Of a stretch of DNA of 64,000 nt, positions 49,247 through 57,266 are shown piece by piece. The position numbers and the translations under genes are program-made. Position 1 is the first letter of the stretch. Every line of letters starts with the position of its first letter. The stretch comes from Coraliomargarita sp965656715. Its GTDB lineage: Bacteria; Verrucomicrobiota; Verrucomicrobiia; Opitutales; Coraliomargaritaceae. The notes under the pieces are model-generated. The model was not told the DNA's origin. It worked only from the letters and a program-made list of their open reading frames with translations, and did no database searches. The stretch spans positions 62,001-126,000 of the forward strand of contig CBFHLR010000003.1 in the NCBI GenBank assembly GCA_965656715.1, given 5' to 3'.

Positions 49247-50811
49247 TGTTGGCCCTCCGAGTCTTGTTTGGCCATCGGTGCAAAGCGAATCAGCTCTGTG
49301 AGTCGGTAGCCGGAATATTGTCCGAGAGACAGGATGACCGCTAGAACTACGAGCAGGAGCTCAGGGAAGATAAAGACCTGATAGCGCAGTGTTGGGTGAG
49401 CCATCACTGCATAAGCGAGCACTGCAACGAAGAGACTGCCGCCTGTCTGCGTTGCCACTTCCTTGGGGCCGTCCTCTTCCCATAACACTGAGAGGCGCTC
49501 CACGGTCCATGCTAGAATGATGGTGGGGAACAGGGTGACCGATTGCATGATATCGATATTGAACTTCGTGCCAATGATACCAAAGCCGACCATGATGCCG
49601 ATCACGACAACGACGACCGCAGAGATTCGAGGCACGAGTAGCAGATCCAATTTCGATAGATAGGAGCGCATGGTTAGGCCGGCCCCGACAACGATGATGA
49701 AGAGACTAATCCCCGGAATCAGTTCTGTCTTGAGGAAGGCCATTGCCAGCAGGATCGGCATGAAGGTTCCTGAGGTTTTGATGCCGATGATGTTGCGTAG
49801 GATGACGACCACGAGCGCGCCAAAAGGAATCATCAACAAGAGACGATAGGAGTTCTGTTGATCAATGGAGAGTGAGGTCAGCGAGAAGTCGGTCAGGCGG
49901 TTGTCCATCTGGCGTGCGGCTTGCTCCAGCACAAATCCTGCAGCCAAGTCTTGTTTGGCGACAGAGAATTCGATACGTGCATTGCGGCCACCGTAGAGCT
50001 CGAGCAAGGCCGGGCCACCACGTTGCCAGGCAAGTAAACGTTGCCCGGGTTCCATTGACCGTGGATTGCCCCATTCGAACACTCGACGTAGGTCACGGTC
50101 CTCATCGAGCACCAATACGACGGGTGTGAGTGATTGGCGTGTCGCACTTTCTCCCAGCTTTAGAATGCGTAGAATGTGTGATTCATATCCGGCTTTGATG
50201 ATTAGGGTGTTCAGCAGTTTTATCCGATCCAGAGGAGATTTTGCGACATTTAGTAGCGTTTGGACATTCTGATTGTCTTCGTTATCAAGTAATTGAATTA
50301 ATTGGCTGGTGAAGGTCTCAACATCTGCTGAGCGTTGTTTGGCTTTGTTAATCAGCTCTTCGGTCGCAAGGGCAAATTTGCCTTCGTCATAACGTGTGTC
50401 AGGAGAGACATTGGGTGAGGTCAAGTTGAGTCTCTCAAGACTTGGTTTTTCGTAGACATCGATACGATAATAGAGCTCTTGCCAGCCGTTAGCTCCGTCC
50501 TTTGACCAAGTGACGGTGCGGTAGAAGTCGGTTTCTGCGTCTATTTCCGGCGCCGAGGTATAACCGAATCCCTCGGACGATGCGGTTTCTTTTAGAACAC
50601 CAAAGTCCGGCTGGTCGCCTGGGACGGCAAAGTTAAGTTTGATTGGATCACCTGTGGCCCGGAAGGTGATTTTGGCTTCAATGGACCAGATGGAAATTTG
50701 CTCCTTAGGGAAGAGTGGATAGCCGACTCGGAAGTGTTTAGTCAGCATGAGGCCTAGGCCCACGAAGACGAGGCCCAGTATGAGGATGCGTAATTGGACT
50801 TTTGCGTTCAT
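49243..50811 (-). CDS. 7TM protein with periplasmic inactive transglutaminase-like domain
   Basis: This is a 522-residue membrane protein. An N-terminal helix (about residues 5-25) anchors a periplasmic domain of about 300 residues (FAVPGDQPDFG..., PVVLVLDEDRDLR), which matches the transglutaminase-like fold described as lacking the catalytic triad; I see no Cys-His-Asp motif. A C-terminal bundle of seven helices begins with IGIKTSGTFMPILLAMAFL (about 345-363). I chose ATG 50811 over the longer frame because the extra N-terminus is polar and overlaps the protease gene. Its role may be to sense or display peptides made by the ligase (inference). Confidence 0.82.
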   Translation of the reverse strand: MNAKVQLRILILGLVFVGLGLMLTKHFRVGYPLFPKEQISIWSIEAKITFRATGDPIKLNFAVPGDQPDFGVLKETASSEGFGYTSAPEIDAETDFYRTVTWSKDGANGWQELYYRIDVYEKPSLERLNLTSPNVSPDTRYDEGKFALATEELINKAKQRSADVETFTSQLIQLLDNEDNQNVQTLLNVAKSPLDRIKLLNTLIIKAGYESHILRILKLGESATRQSLTPVVLVLDEDRDLRRVFEWGNPRSMEPGQRLLAWQRGGPALLELYGGRNARIEFSVAKQDLAAGFVLEQAARQMDNRLTDFSLTSLSIDQQNSYRLLLMIPFGALVVVILRNIIGIKTSGTFMPILLAMAFLKTELIPGISLFIIVVGAGLTMRSYLSKLDLLLVPRISAVVVVVIGIMVGFGIIGTKFNIDIMQSVTLFPTIILAWTVERLSVLWEEDGPKEVATQTGGSLFVAVLAYAVMAHPTLRYQVFIFPELLLVVLAVILSLGQYSGYRLTELIRFAPMAKQDSEGQQ

Positions 50812-50821
50812 GCGTGGCCGA

Positions 50822-51355
50822 TCATTTAGGGGTGACTCTGCTGCGCTTCTTACCGAGCAGGTAGCTTTGGTTGACGTCGACGATGGCTTGGCCACGCAAC
50901 AAATTACGTCCGACTAGAAGCGGGTAAGTGTAATTGCTTCGGTCAGCTAGGGTGAACTCAACTTTTGCCTCCTTATTGTCGATGACAACGGTCAATTTGA
51001 CCGCATAGCGTTCCTGACTCTCAAAACCGTGCCGCTTGATTTGGGCGATCCGCGCTACACGTCGTTCGAGCTCAACGCGCTTCTGGTTGTTAAAATTTAC
51101 TAGACTAAATTTTACCCAGCTCTCGCCGTCTCGTTCAAAGGGGATAATTTCTTCTGCATGGATGGAGCAGGTGGTCGCTCCAGTGTCGATACGTGAGTCG
51201 TAAGCGTAAGCCGAATCTTTGATGTAGATGTATTCGGTTTCGCCAACCATGAGGATTTGCTCTTCGGCCGCGTCGCTTTGTGCCTGTGCTGTGGCAGCTA
51301 CGATCCAGAATGCGGGTAGAAGTAGCAACGATTTGAGGCGTGGAGGTAGTTGCAT
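50822..51355 (-). CDS. RimB-like retropepsin-fold protease
   Basis: This is a 177-residue secreted protein of the putative ATP-dependent zinc protease family (PF05618). A signal peptide covers residues 1-24 and is followed by the aspartyl-type motif RIDTGATTCSIHA (Asp about 57) and the second conserved PLLVGRNLLRG (about 147-157). RimB-type enzymes remove or trim residues added by RimK-type ligases. It is the first gene of the four-gene minus-strand operon, 10 nt before the 7TM gene. A terminator for metY lies just upstream, so its promoter must be in 51356-51380 or the operon depends on read-through. Confidence 0.85.
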   Translation of the reverse strand: MQLPPRLKSLLLLPAFWIVAATAQAQSDAAEEQILMVGETEYIYIKDSAYAYDSRIDTGATTCSIHAEEIIPFERDGESWVKFSLVNFNNQKRVELERRVARIAQIKRHGFESQERYAVKLTVVIDNKEAKVEFTLADRSNYTYPLLVGRNLLRGQAIVDVNQSYLLGKKRSRVTPK

Positions 51356-51377
51356 GCTGTATTTAAAGCACAGATAC

Positions 51378-51408
51378 GAAAAAGGGCAAGGAGAAGTCCT
51401 TGCCCTTT
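51378..51408 (-). terminator. terminator after metY
   Basis: AAAGGGCAAGG and CCTTGCCCTTT (51381-51391 and 51398-51408) form a perfect 11-bp stem; on the minus strand a T-run follows. It lies 27 nt downstream of the metY stop codon. Confidence 0.9.
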
Positions 51409-51434
51409 GATTAGGAAATGTGTTGCTGAAATGG

Positions 51435-52742
51435 CTAGGCTTTCAGTGCCTGATCCAGATCTGCGATGAGGTCGTCGATGTCTTCGATGCCCACGGAGAG
51501 GCGAACGAAGTCCGGCGTCACGCCTGTCGAGATCTGCTGCTCTTCGGTGAGCTGCTGGTGCGTCGTGGTCGCTGGGTGAATTGCTAAGGACTTGGCATCG
51601 CCGATGTTGGCCAAGTGACTAAAGACCTGCAGGCTATCGATAAACTTAGCGCCGGCTTCTTTGCCTCCTTTGAGGCCAAACCCGAGCAGTCCGCCGTTGC
51701 GGTCGGTGTCGAAGTATTTGTCGGCCGCTGCTTTGTGCTGGCTGTCGGGTAGGCCCGGATAGTTGACCCAGCTTACGTCGGGATGTGTCGTCAGGAACTC
51801 AGCGACTTTAAGTGCATTCGAGCAGTGGCGTTCCATACGCAGATGGAGTGTTTCAATGCCTTGGATCTGCAAGAAGGAGTTAAACGGCGAGGCACAGTTG
51901 CCTGTGTCGCGTAGCCATTGGAGACGCATCTTCATAATGTATGCGATGTTGGCGCCACCAGCTGGTTCGAAGGCCTTGAAGACATCCCAGTGCACCAAGC
52001 CGTGATAGCTTGGGTCGGGCTCGGTAAATTCACTGAAGCGGCCTGAGCCCCAGTCGAAGTTACCACCGTCGACGACAATGCCGCCAATGCTGGTGCCGTG
52101 GCCACCGAGGTATTTGGTGAGACTGTTGACCACGATATTTGCGCCATGCTCAAGCGGTCGGCAAACAGCCGGGGAGGCTGCTGTGTTGTCGATGATGAGT
52201 GGCAGCTTGTGCTTTTGGCAAACTGCCGAGACTTCTTCAAAGGGGAAGATATTCAACTTCGGATTGCCAACGGTATCACCGTAGATCGCTCGAGTATTCT
52301 CATCGATGAGAGGTTCAAAGCTGTTTGGGTCTTCGGCATGTGCAAAGCGCACTTCGATACCGAGCTTAGGCAGGGTGTATTTGAACAGTGTGTAGGTGCC
52401 GCCGTAGAGCTGGGCCGCGGAGACAATATTCTCTCCCGCCTTGGCGATGTTGAGGATGGCACTGGTAATGGCGGCTTGGCCACTAGCATGGGCCAGTCCA
52501 GCGACGCCACCTTCAAGTGCTGCGACACGCTTTTCGAGCACATCTGTAGTTGGATTCATGATACGCGAGTAGATGAAGCCGAGCTCCTCGAGTGCGAAGA
52601 GCTTGGCCGCATGCTCGGAGTCGCGAAACATGTAGCTGGTGGTCTGATAGATCGGGACGGCGCGTGAGCCGGTTTCCGCATCCGGAGTGTGTCCAGCATG
52701 CAGTGAGAGTGTGCCAATGCCTGGTTTCTTGGGAGTGGTCAT
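51435..52742 (-). CDS. metY: O-acetylhomoserine sulfhydrylase
   Basis: MetY is a PLP enzyme that makes homocysteine directly from O-acetylhomoserine and sulfide. In 435 residues the PLP-lysine motif is NSLTKYLGGHGTSIGG (Lys about 213), with YSRIMNPTTDVLEKRVAALEGG (about 57-78) and SAAQLYGGTYTLF (about 106). The length and the GHGT after the lysine favour MetY over cystathionine gamma-synthase. It is monocistronic: a terminator follows, and the TMTC-like gene ends 7 nt upstream of its start on the same strand. Confidence 0.93.
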   Translation of the reverse strand: MTTPKKPGIGTLSLHAGHTPDAETGSRAVPIYQTTSYMFRDSEHAAKLFALEELGFIYSRIMNPTTDVLEKRVAALEGGVAGLAHASGQAAITSAILNIAKAGENIVSAAQLYGGTYTLFKYTLPKLGIEVRFAHAEDPNSFEPLIDENTRAIYGDTVGNPKLNIFPFEEVSAVCQKHKLPLIIDNTAASPAVCRPLEHGANIVVNSLTKYLGGHGTSIGGIVVDGGNFDWGSGRFSEFTEPDPSYHGLVHWDVFKAFEPAGGANIAYIMKMRLQWLRDTGNCASPFNSFLQIQGIETLHLRMERHCSNALKVAEFLTTHPDVSWVNYPGLPDSQHKAAADKYFDTDRNGGLLGFGLKGGKEAGAKFIDSLQVFSHLANIGDAKSLAIHPATTTHQQLTEEQQISTGVTPDFVRLSVGIEDIDDLIADLDQALKA

Positions 52743-52749
52743 GGTTGCT

Positions 52750-54348
52750 TTATTTGGAGTTGTTGAGTGTGGATTCGCTGCTTGAGCTATTCTGAATTCG
52801 TTTGCGTGTGTCGCGCGCCTCGCGGCTTAGCCCGAAACCGTCCATGAAATCGGCTGCTTCACTAATTAAGCTAGAGTCTGCATCGTCATCGCGGACTAGG
52901 ATCCGGTATTCGCGTAGGGCGTTGTTTTTCTGGCCAGCTTTCACATAACCACGAGCCAGCAGTATGCGTTGTTGGTAGAGATCGGGGTTAAGCTGAAGAA
53001 CCTCTTCGAGGCTAACTATCGACTGCTGGAGTTCACTGCCAGTGGTATCTAAATCAACTGTATACTCGAGTAAGGCGACCTTCACGCGCCATGAGTCGGG
53101 CCATTGTTCGGCTTGCAAACGCCACATTTCGGAAGGTTGACTGAGGGCGTAACTCCATGATCCGCTGATCAGCACTTCAATGATGAGCACTAAACTAATT
53201 GCCAAATACCAAAGCCCTTTGGCCGCAAATTCGAGCTTGTTGACCAAATGGCGAGAGCCTGTGACGAGGAGTGCGAGCAGTGCGGGTAGTGCGACGTAGA
53301 AATGGTGATCCTCGTATGCCTGCAGACCGTCGAAGTTCTCGCCTAAGCTAAACAATGCCGGGAGTAGTAGGGCGAGGAAAGCGGTGAGCCCGAGTAATAG
53401 GCCACGGCTCCACCGCTTACGGAATTGAAAGCAAGCAAGGGCGTAGAATGGAAGTAATATACAGAAGGGCAGCAGACTGGCCTCAAGACTGCGCGAGTTT
53501 AAGTTACTGAAGTCGTAGGGGTAGAATAGTGCTGGAGTGCCTGTGCCGAGCCCGCGTCCCAGATAGAAGAAAAAGTTTTGTCCAGCATGTGTGCTCCATT
53601 CCGCGGTCGTGCTTAGGATTTCGGGAGTCTGAGCTGGAGTCGGGCCGCTGTGCACCCAAGCACAGGCAAGAATACTGACGCAGAACAAGGGCATCACCGT
53701 GTTGAATTGGTTGGCTCGTATCGTGTGATTTTTGAGATAAATCACTAAGCCAAGAATCACGGGTATTGCGATTGCGGATGGATGAAGGATGCAGGCAAAC
53801 GCTGTGAAGATTAGAGCAACTACGAAATTAAATGCATTCGGGGTGCGTATGCCATACAGCAGGGCGAGCAAGATGAAGATTAGCCCGATGAGCTCGTGCC
53901 TGTAGCCCCACATGAACACGGTTTGTGTGAGTGCGGGGTGGAGTGCGAAGATCAGTGTCGCGGTGAAGGCACCTGCGAGTTCAAGGCCCTGAAGCACCCG
54001 CAGCAGCAGCAAGGTGGCACACAAATGCAGTAGCAGGTTGATCAGGCGATGTGCGAGCGCAGGGTCTAAGGAAAGGGAGTGCTCTAGAAAGTAGCTGGTG
54101 ACACTGAGTGGGTTCTCTGTGCGAATTGCGTCCAGGCTCCATGCGTCTTGCCAGCGCTCCATAGACTGGTAGCTGCTGCGCTCCACGATGTCATATTCGG
54201 ACCAGAGAATCGGTGACTGTAACATCGAGCCGAACACTGCGAAAACGGCCACAATGAGCATTAAATGGCCAAAGAGGCCTGCTTTCTTATAGGAGCGCCT
54301 TCGCTTACTTTGCGGCTCTTCAACCGTCTCTGTGGAGTTTGTAGTCAC
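52750..54348 (-). CDS. TMTC-like polytopic membrane protein with C-terminal repeats
   Basis: This is a 532-residue protein. After a basic N-terminus, about 10-11 membrane helices (residues 25-400) carry the pattern RLINLLLHLCATLLLLRVL and FALHPALTQTVFMWGYRHELIGL, which is typical of TMTC-type proteins and GT-C glycosyltransferases. The C-terminal part (about 420-530) is soluble and helical with two or three TPR-like units. Substrate and activity are unknown. GTG 54348 is 11 nt after the DUF192 stop; the longer frame would overlap that gene. It is likely in operon with DUF192 and perhaps metY. Confidence 0.75.
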   Translation of the reverse strand: MTTNSTETVEEPQSKRRRSYKKAGLFGHLMLIVAVFAVFGSMLQSPILWSEYDIVERSSYQSMERWQDAWSLDAIRTENPLSVTSYFLEHSLSLDPALAHRLINLLLHLCATLLLLRVLQGLELAGAFTATLIFALHPALTQTVFMWGYRHELIGLIFILLALLYGIRTPNAFNFVVALIFTAFACILHPSAIAIPVILGLVIYLKNHTIRANQFNTVMPLFCVSILACAWVHSGPTPAQTPEILSTTAEWSTHAGQNFFFYLGRGLGTGTPALFYPYDFSNLNSRSLEASLLPFCILLPFYALACFQFRKRWSRGLLLGLTAFLALLLPALFSLGENFDGLQAYEDHHFYVALPALLALLVTGSRHLVNKLEFAAKGLWYLAISLVLIIEVLISGSWSYALSQPSEMWRLQAEQWPDSWRVKVALLEYTVDLDTTGSELQQSIVSLEEVLQLNPDLYQQRILLARGYVKAGQKNNALREYRILVRDDDADSSLISEAADFMDGFGLSREARDTRKRIQNSSSSESTLNNSK

Positions 54349-54359
54349 TCGTTGTGGTC

Positions 54360-54881
54360 TCAGTCTTCGAGAGCGAGGGGGAATTGGTCGACTTTTATAC
54401 CGCGTGCCTGAATTGCATTGGTCAGTGCATTCATATCGAGTTTGGATCCCGGCTCGATCTCGTTGCGTGCAAACCATCCGCGATTCATTTCGATGACGAT
54501 GACGACTTCCTGTGAGCGTGAAGGCACACTGACTTCATCGTATGGGTAGAGTTTGTGTAATTCGAGTAATGTGCCGTTTGCACTTAAATAGGCTAAGTCC
54601 AGTGGAATCCGGGTATTACGCATCCAGAACGCGCGTGGTGCCACGTCATCAAAGACAAACAGCATCCCATGGTCAGGCTCCAGACTCTCTCGGTGCATCA
54701 GGCCCTTCGATCGCTCTGCTTGGTGCAGCGCAAGCTGCAGATGGAGCGTTTTGTCGTCCATCTGGATGGGGAAATAGGTGCTTGGAGGCTGACGCGGTGT
54801 CTCAACAGCTTCGTCTGGCTCGTTACAGCCTGAAAAGAGCACGATTAGAATGAGTAGGGGGCAAATGCGTAAGAATGTCAT
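54360..54881 (-). CDS. DUF192 lipoprotein
   Basis: This is a 173-residue protein with a lipoprotein signal peptide (LLILIVLFSGC, lipobox Cys about residue 18). The DUF192 core includes LHQAERSKGLMHRE (about 51-64) and GMLFVFDDVAPRAFWMRNTRIPLDLAYL (about 72-99), then VVIVIEMNRGWFARN. The function of the family is unknown. I chose ATG 54881 rather than the TTG at 54932. It is divergent from the M24 peptidase, with 74 nt between the starts. Confidence 0.87.
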   Translation of the reverse strand: MTFLRICPLLILIVLFSGCNEPDEAVETPRQPPSTYFPIQMDDKTLHLQLALHQAERSKGLMHRESLEPDHGMLFVFDDVAPRAFWMRNTRIPLDLAYLSANGTLLELHKLYPYDEVSVPSRSQEVVIVIEMNRGWFARNEIEPGSKLDMNALTNAIQARGIKVDQFPLALED

Positions 54882-54955
54882 GTGGCCAAATTCGTCTGGA
54901 TCGAGGCGTGACAGTATGGGTATGAAAGGCAAAAGTCATAGCGAATTTCGACCTG

Positions 54956-56101
54956 ATGAAAAGTAAAACCTCTGTGCTCCGTCTTCTTTATGCCACCTCC
55001 GAGCAATCGGCCGATCTCTTCTATTTGTCTGGGGTCTTCGTTCCGGATCCGTTCATTGCGCTGGTGCATGCGGGCAAGTCCTTGGCCGTGGTGAGTCAGC
55101 TTGAGTTTACACGCGTGAAGGCGACCTCCAAGTTTGATGAAGTGCTGTTGCTGAGCTCGGTGAGAGAAGAGGCGGCAAAACGATTGCGGCTGGAGCTATC
55201 GCAGGTGGGCGCCGCGGAGATGATGTATTTTCTCATCAAACGCAGTAAAGCACGGCAGGTTGAAGTGCCGGAAACCTTCCCAGCACTCTATTATGCGAAA
55301 CTCCAAGAGCTTGGCGTTCAGCTGATCGTTGGCAGCGATCCGTTTTTCGTAGAGCGTGAGTGCAAGGACGATCGCGAAGCCAAAGCGATTCGAGAAGGCA
55401 ATGCAGCCAGCGCCGCAGGGATCCGAGTCGCCGAGAAGGTGCTTCGCGACTCGGTGATTGAGGGCAAACGCCTGAAGTATCAAGGCCGCACGCTCACTTC
55501 CGAGCGACTGCGCTGCTTGATCGACCAAGCCTGCCTAGCCAAGGGAGCGATTGCGCAAAATACGATTGTTGCGGGAGGCAAACAGGGCTGCGATCCGCAC
55601 GAAGGCGGACATGGGCCCCTCAAGCCCAACGAGCTCATCATCGTCGACGTGTTCCCGCGGGTTCAAAAGACCGGTTACCATGGCGATATGACGCGCACTT
55701 TTCTGAAAGGCCGGGCCAATGACGCGCAACATGCCTTGGTTGCCTCAGTCCGTGAGGCGCAACAAGCTGCGTTGGACAAAGTGAAGGCTGGGGTAAGCGG
55801 TGCCAAGGTGCATCAGGCTGCCTGCGATGTCTTCAATGAGCAGGGCTTTATCACCGAACGCCGTGGCGATACCTTTGTGGGCTTTATTCACTCCACTGGG
55901 CATGGACTCGGCTTGGAGGTGCATGAGTCCCCCCGTGTTTCCGTAGGCGCGCCTCGACTCAAGAAAGGGCAGGTTATCACGATCGAGCCCGGCTTGTATT
56001 ATCCGGAAATCGGCGGCTGCCGCATTGAGGATGTCGTGCGCGTCACGAAAGAGGGCAGCGAGCTCCTGTCGTCCTGCCACTATCGTTGGGAAATTCGTTA
56101 A
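54956..56101 (+). CDS. M24-family metallopeptidase (Xaa-Pro aminopeptidase-like)
   Basis: This 381-residue cytosolic peptidase has a creatinase-like N-terminal domain (residues 1-140) and a pita-bread catalytic domain. All five metal ligands are visible: IIVDVFP and GYHGDMTRTF (two Asp), HSTGHGLGLEVHE (His), TIEPGLYYP (Glu) and GCRIEDVV (Glu). Cleavage of X-Pro peptides is the usual activity. The stop overlaps the convergent pilT-like gene end by 4 nt. Confidence 0.9.
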   Translation: MKSKTSVLRLLYATSEQSADLFYLSGVFVPDPFIALVHAGKSLAVVSQLEFTRVKATSKFDEVLLLSSVREEAAKRLRLELSQVGAAEMMYFLIKRSKARQVEVPETFPALYYAKLQELGVQLIVGSDPFFVERECKDDREAKAIREGNAASAAGIRVAEKVLRDSVIEGKRLKYQGRTLTSERLRCLIDQACLAKGAIAQNTIVAGGKQGCDPHEGGHGPLKPNELIIVDVFPRVQKTGYHGDMTRTFLKGRANDAQHALVASVREAQQAALDKVKAGVSGAKVHQAACDVFNEQGFITERRGDTFVGFIHSTGHGLGLEVHESPRVSVGAPRLKKGQVITIEPGLYYPEIGGCRIEDVVRVTKEGSELLSSCHYRWEIR

Positions 56102-57144
56102 CGAATTTGAAACGCCTCTTTGTCGGAGGCCTTCATGTAGGCTTCCTGAGGAGAGATATTGCCGGAGTCGAGTTGTTTGCGAATCGAGCTGTCCATCAGG
56201 CACATGCCTTGAGCGCTACTGCCTTCAATGATGCCACGGATCGCACTGATACGCCCAGTGCGAATGGTATTGGGCAGGGCGTCGTGCTGAAGTAGAATTT
56301 CATGCACTGCTACACGTCCTTTAGGCTGTTTCTTGCACAGTAACTGCGAGACCACGCAACTCAGGCAGCCTGCCAGCATGACGCGGATTTGATCCTGTTC
56401 TTCGGCTGGGAAGGCATCGATAATGCGGTCGATCGTCTTGGGTGCATTGTTGGTATGCAATGTTCCAAAGACGAGCATGCCCATCGATGCACAACTGAGC
56501 GCGAGCTTGATGGTCTCCAGTTCACGCATCTCTCCGACCAGCACAATGTCAGGGTCCGCACGCATCGCACCCTTCAAGGCATTGGCAAAGGATTCACTGT
56601 GCTCGCCGACTTCACGGTGCACGATCACGCTCCGTTTTTTCGGGTGCACGAACTCGATCGGATCTTCGATGGTGATGATGTGCTTGTCGAAGTTGTCATT
56701 AATGTAATCGATCATCGCCGCGAGCGTAGTGGATTTACCACTACCGGTCGGTCCGGTCACGAGCACGAGGCCTTCCTTATACGCACAGACATTTTTGAGC
56801 ACTTCCGGAAGTTGGAGCGTATCGAAGGATAAAATCTCGGCTGGGATTTGGCGGAAGACTGCGGCTTGGCCCCATTGGTTGTGCAGGAAGCTACCACGAA
56901 AACGGGCTAGGCCAGGAATCTCATAAGCGATATCGAGATCCAGCTCGTCCAAGTATTTGTTCCAGCGCGTCTCATTGACGATCTCATGTAGCAGGTGCTC
57001 CATACTTTCAGCTGTGAGCACGTCTGCATCAAGCGGAACAATGCGCCCTGAGGTGCGAATCTTGGGCGGTGAACCAATCGAAAGGTGCAGATCGGAACCG
57101 TCTGCTTCGAGCATTGAGCGGAGGTAAGTGTCGAGAGTGGCCAT
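56098..57144 (-). CDS. PilT-family retraction ATPase 1
   Basis: PilT ATPases disassemble type IV pili for twitching. In 348 residues the N-terminal domain (DGSDLHLSIGSPPKIRTSG, about 15-33) is followed by Walker A GPTGSGKSTT (about 129), an Asp box ITIEDPIEFVH (about 154), Walker B ADPDIVLVGEMRE (about 193) and a His box FGTLHTNN (about 220). It ends with an AIRGIIEGSSAQGMCLMDSS segment in place of the AIRNLIRE motif of PilT. A second PilT-like gene lies 122 nt upstream. The pilin genes are not in this window. Confidence 0.92.
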   Translation of the reverse strand: MATLDTYLRSMLEADGSDLHLSIGSPPKIRTSGRIVPLDADVLTAESMEHLLHEIVNETRWNKYLDELDLDIAYEIPGLARFRGSFLHNQWGQAAVFRQIPAEILSFDTLQLPEVLKNVCAYKEGLVLVTGPTGSGKSTTLAAMIDYINDNFDKHIITIEDPIEFVHPKKRSVIVHREVGEHSESFANALKGAMRADPDIVLVGEMRELETIKLALSCASMGMLVFGTLHTNNAPKTIDRIIDAFPAEEQDQIRVMLAGCLSCVVSQLLCKKQPKGRVAVHEILLQHDALPNTIRTGRISAIRGIIEGSSAQGMCLMDSSIRKQLDSGNISPQEAYMKASDKEAFQIR

Positions 57145-57159
57145 TGCTTAAGAGAGGTT

Positions 57160-57266
57160 TGAAGGTAGCAGTTAGAAGTTAGAAGTTATTTGGGCGGCAG
57201 TTCTGGAATCATGGCAAATACTTGGTTGATGATTCTCTAACTCCTGAATTCTGTCTCCTGACTTCT
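57160..57266. repeat. heptad-word array (AGTTAGA/CAGGA type), copy 1
   Basis: GCAGTTAGAAGTTAGAAGTTA (57168-57188) steps by 7 nt; at 57237-57264 the opposite strand reads CAGG/CAGA heptads. It occupies the spacer between the two PilT-like genes. Part of the pairing is imperfect, so I call the arrangement degenerate. Confidence 0.6.

Noticed and set aside
56098..56101. Frameshift or fusion between the M24 peptidase and PilT 1
   Set aside because: The genes are convergent and simply share 4 nt at their stop codons (TTAA context). Both proteins are complete.
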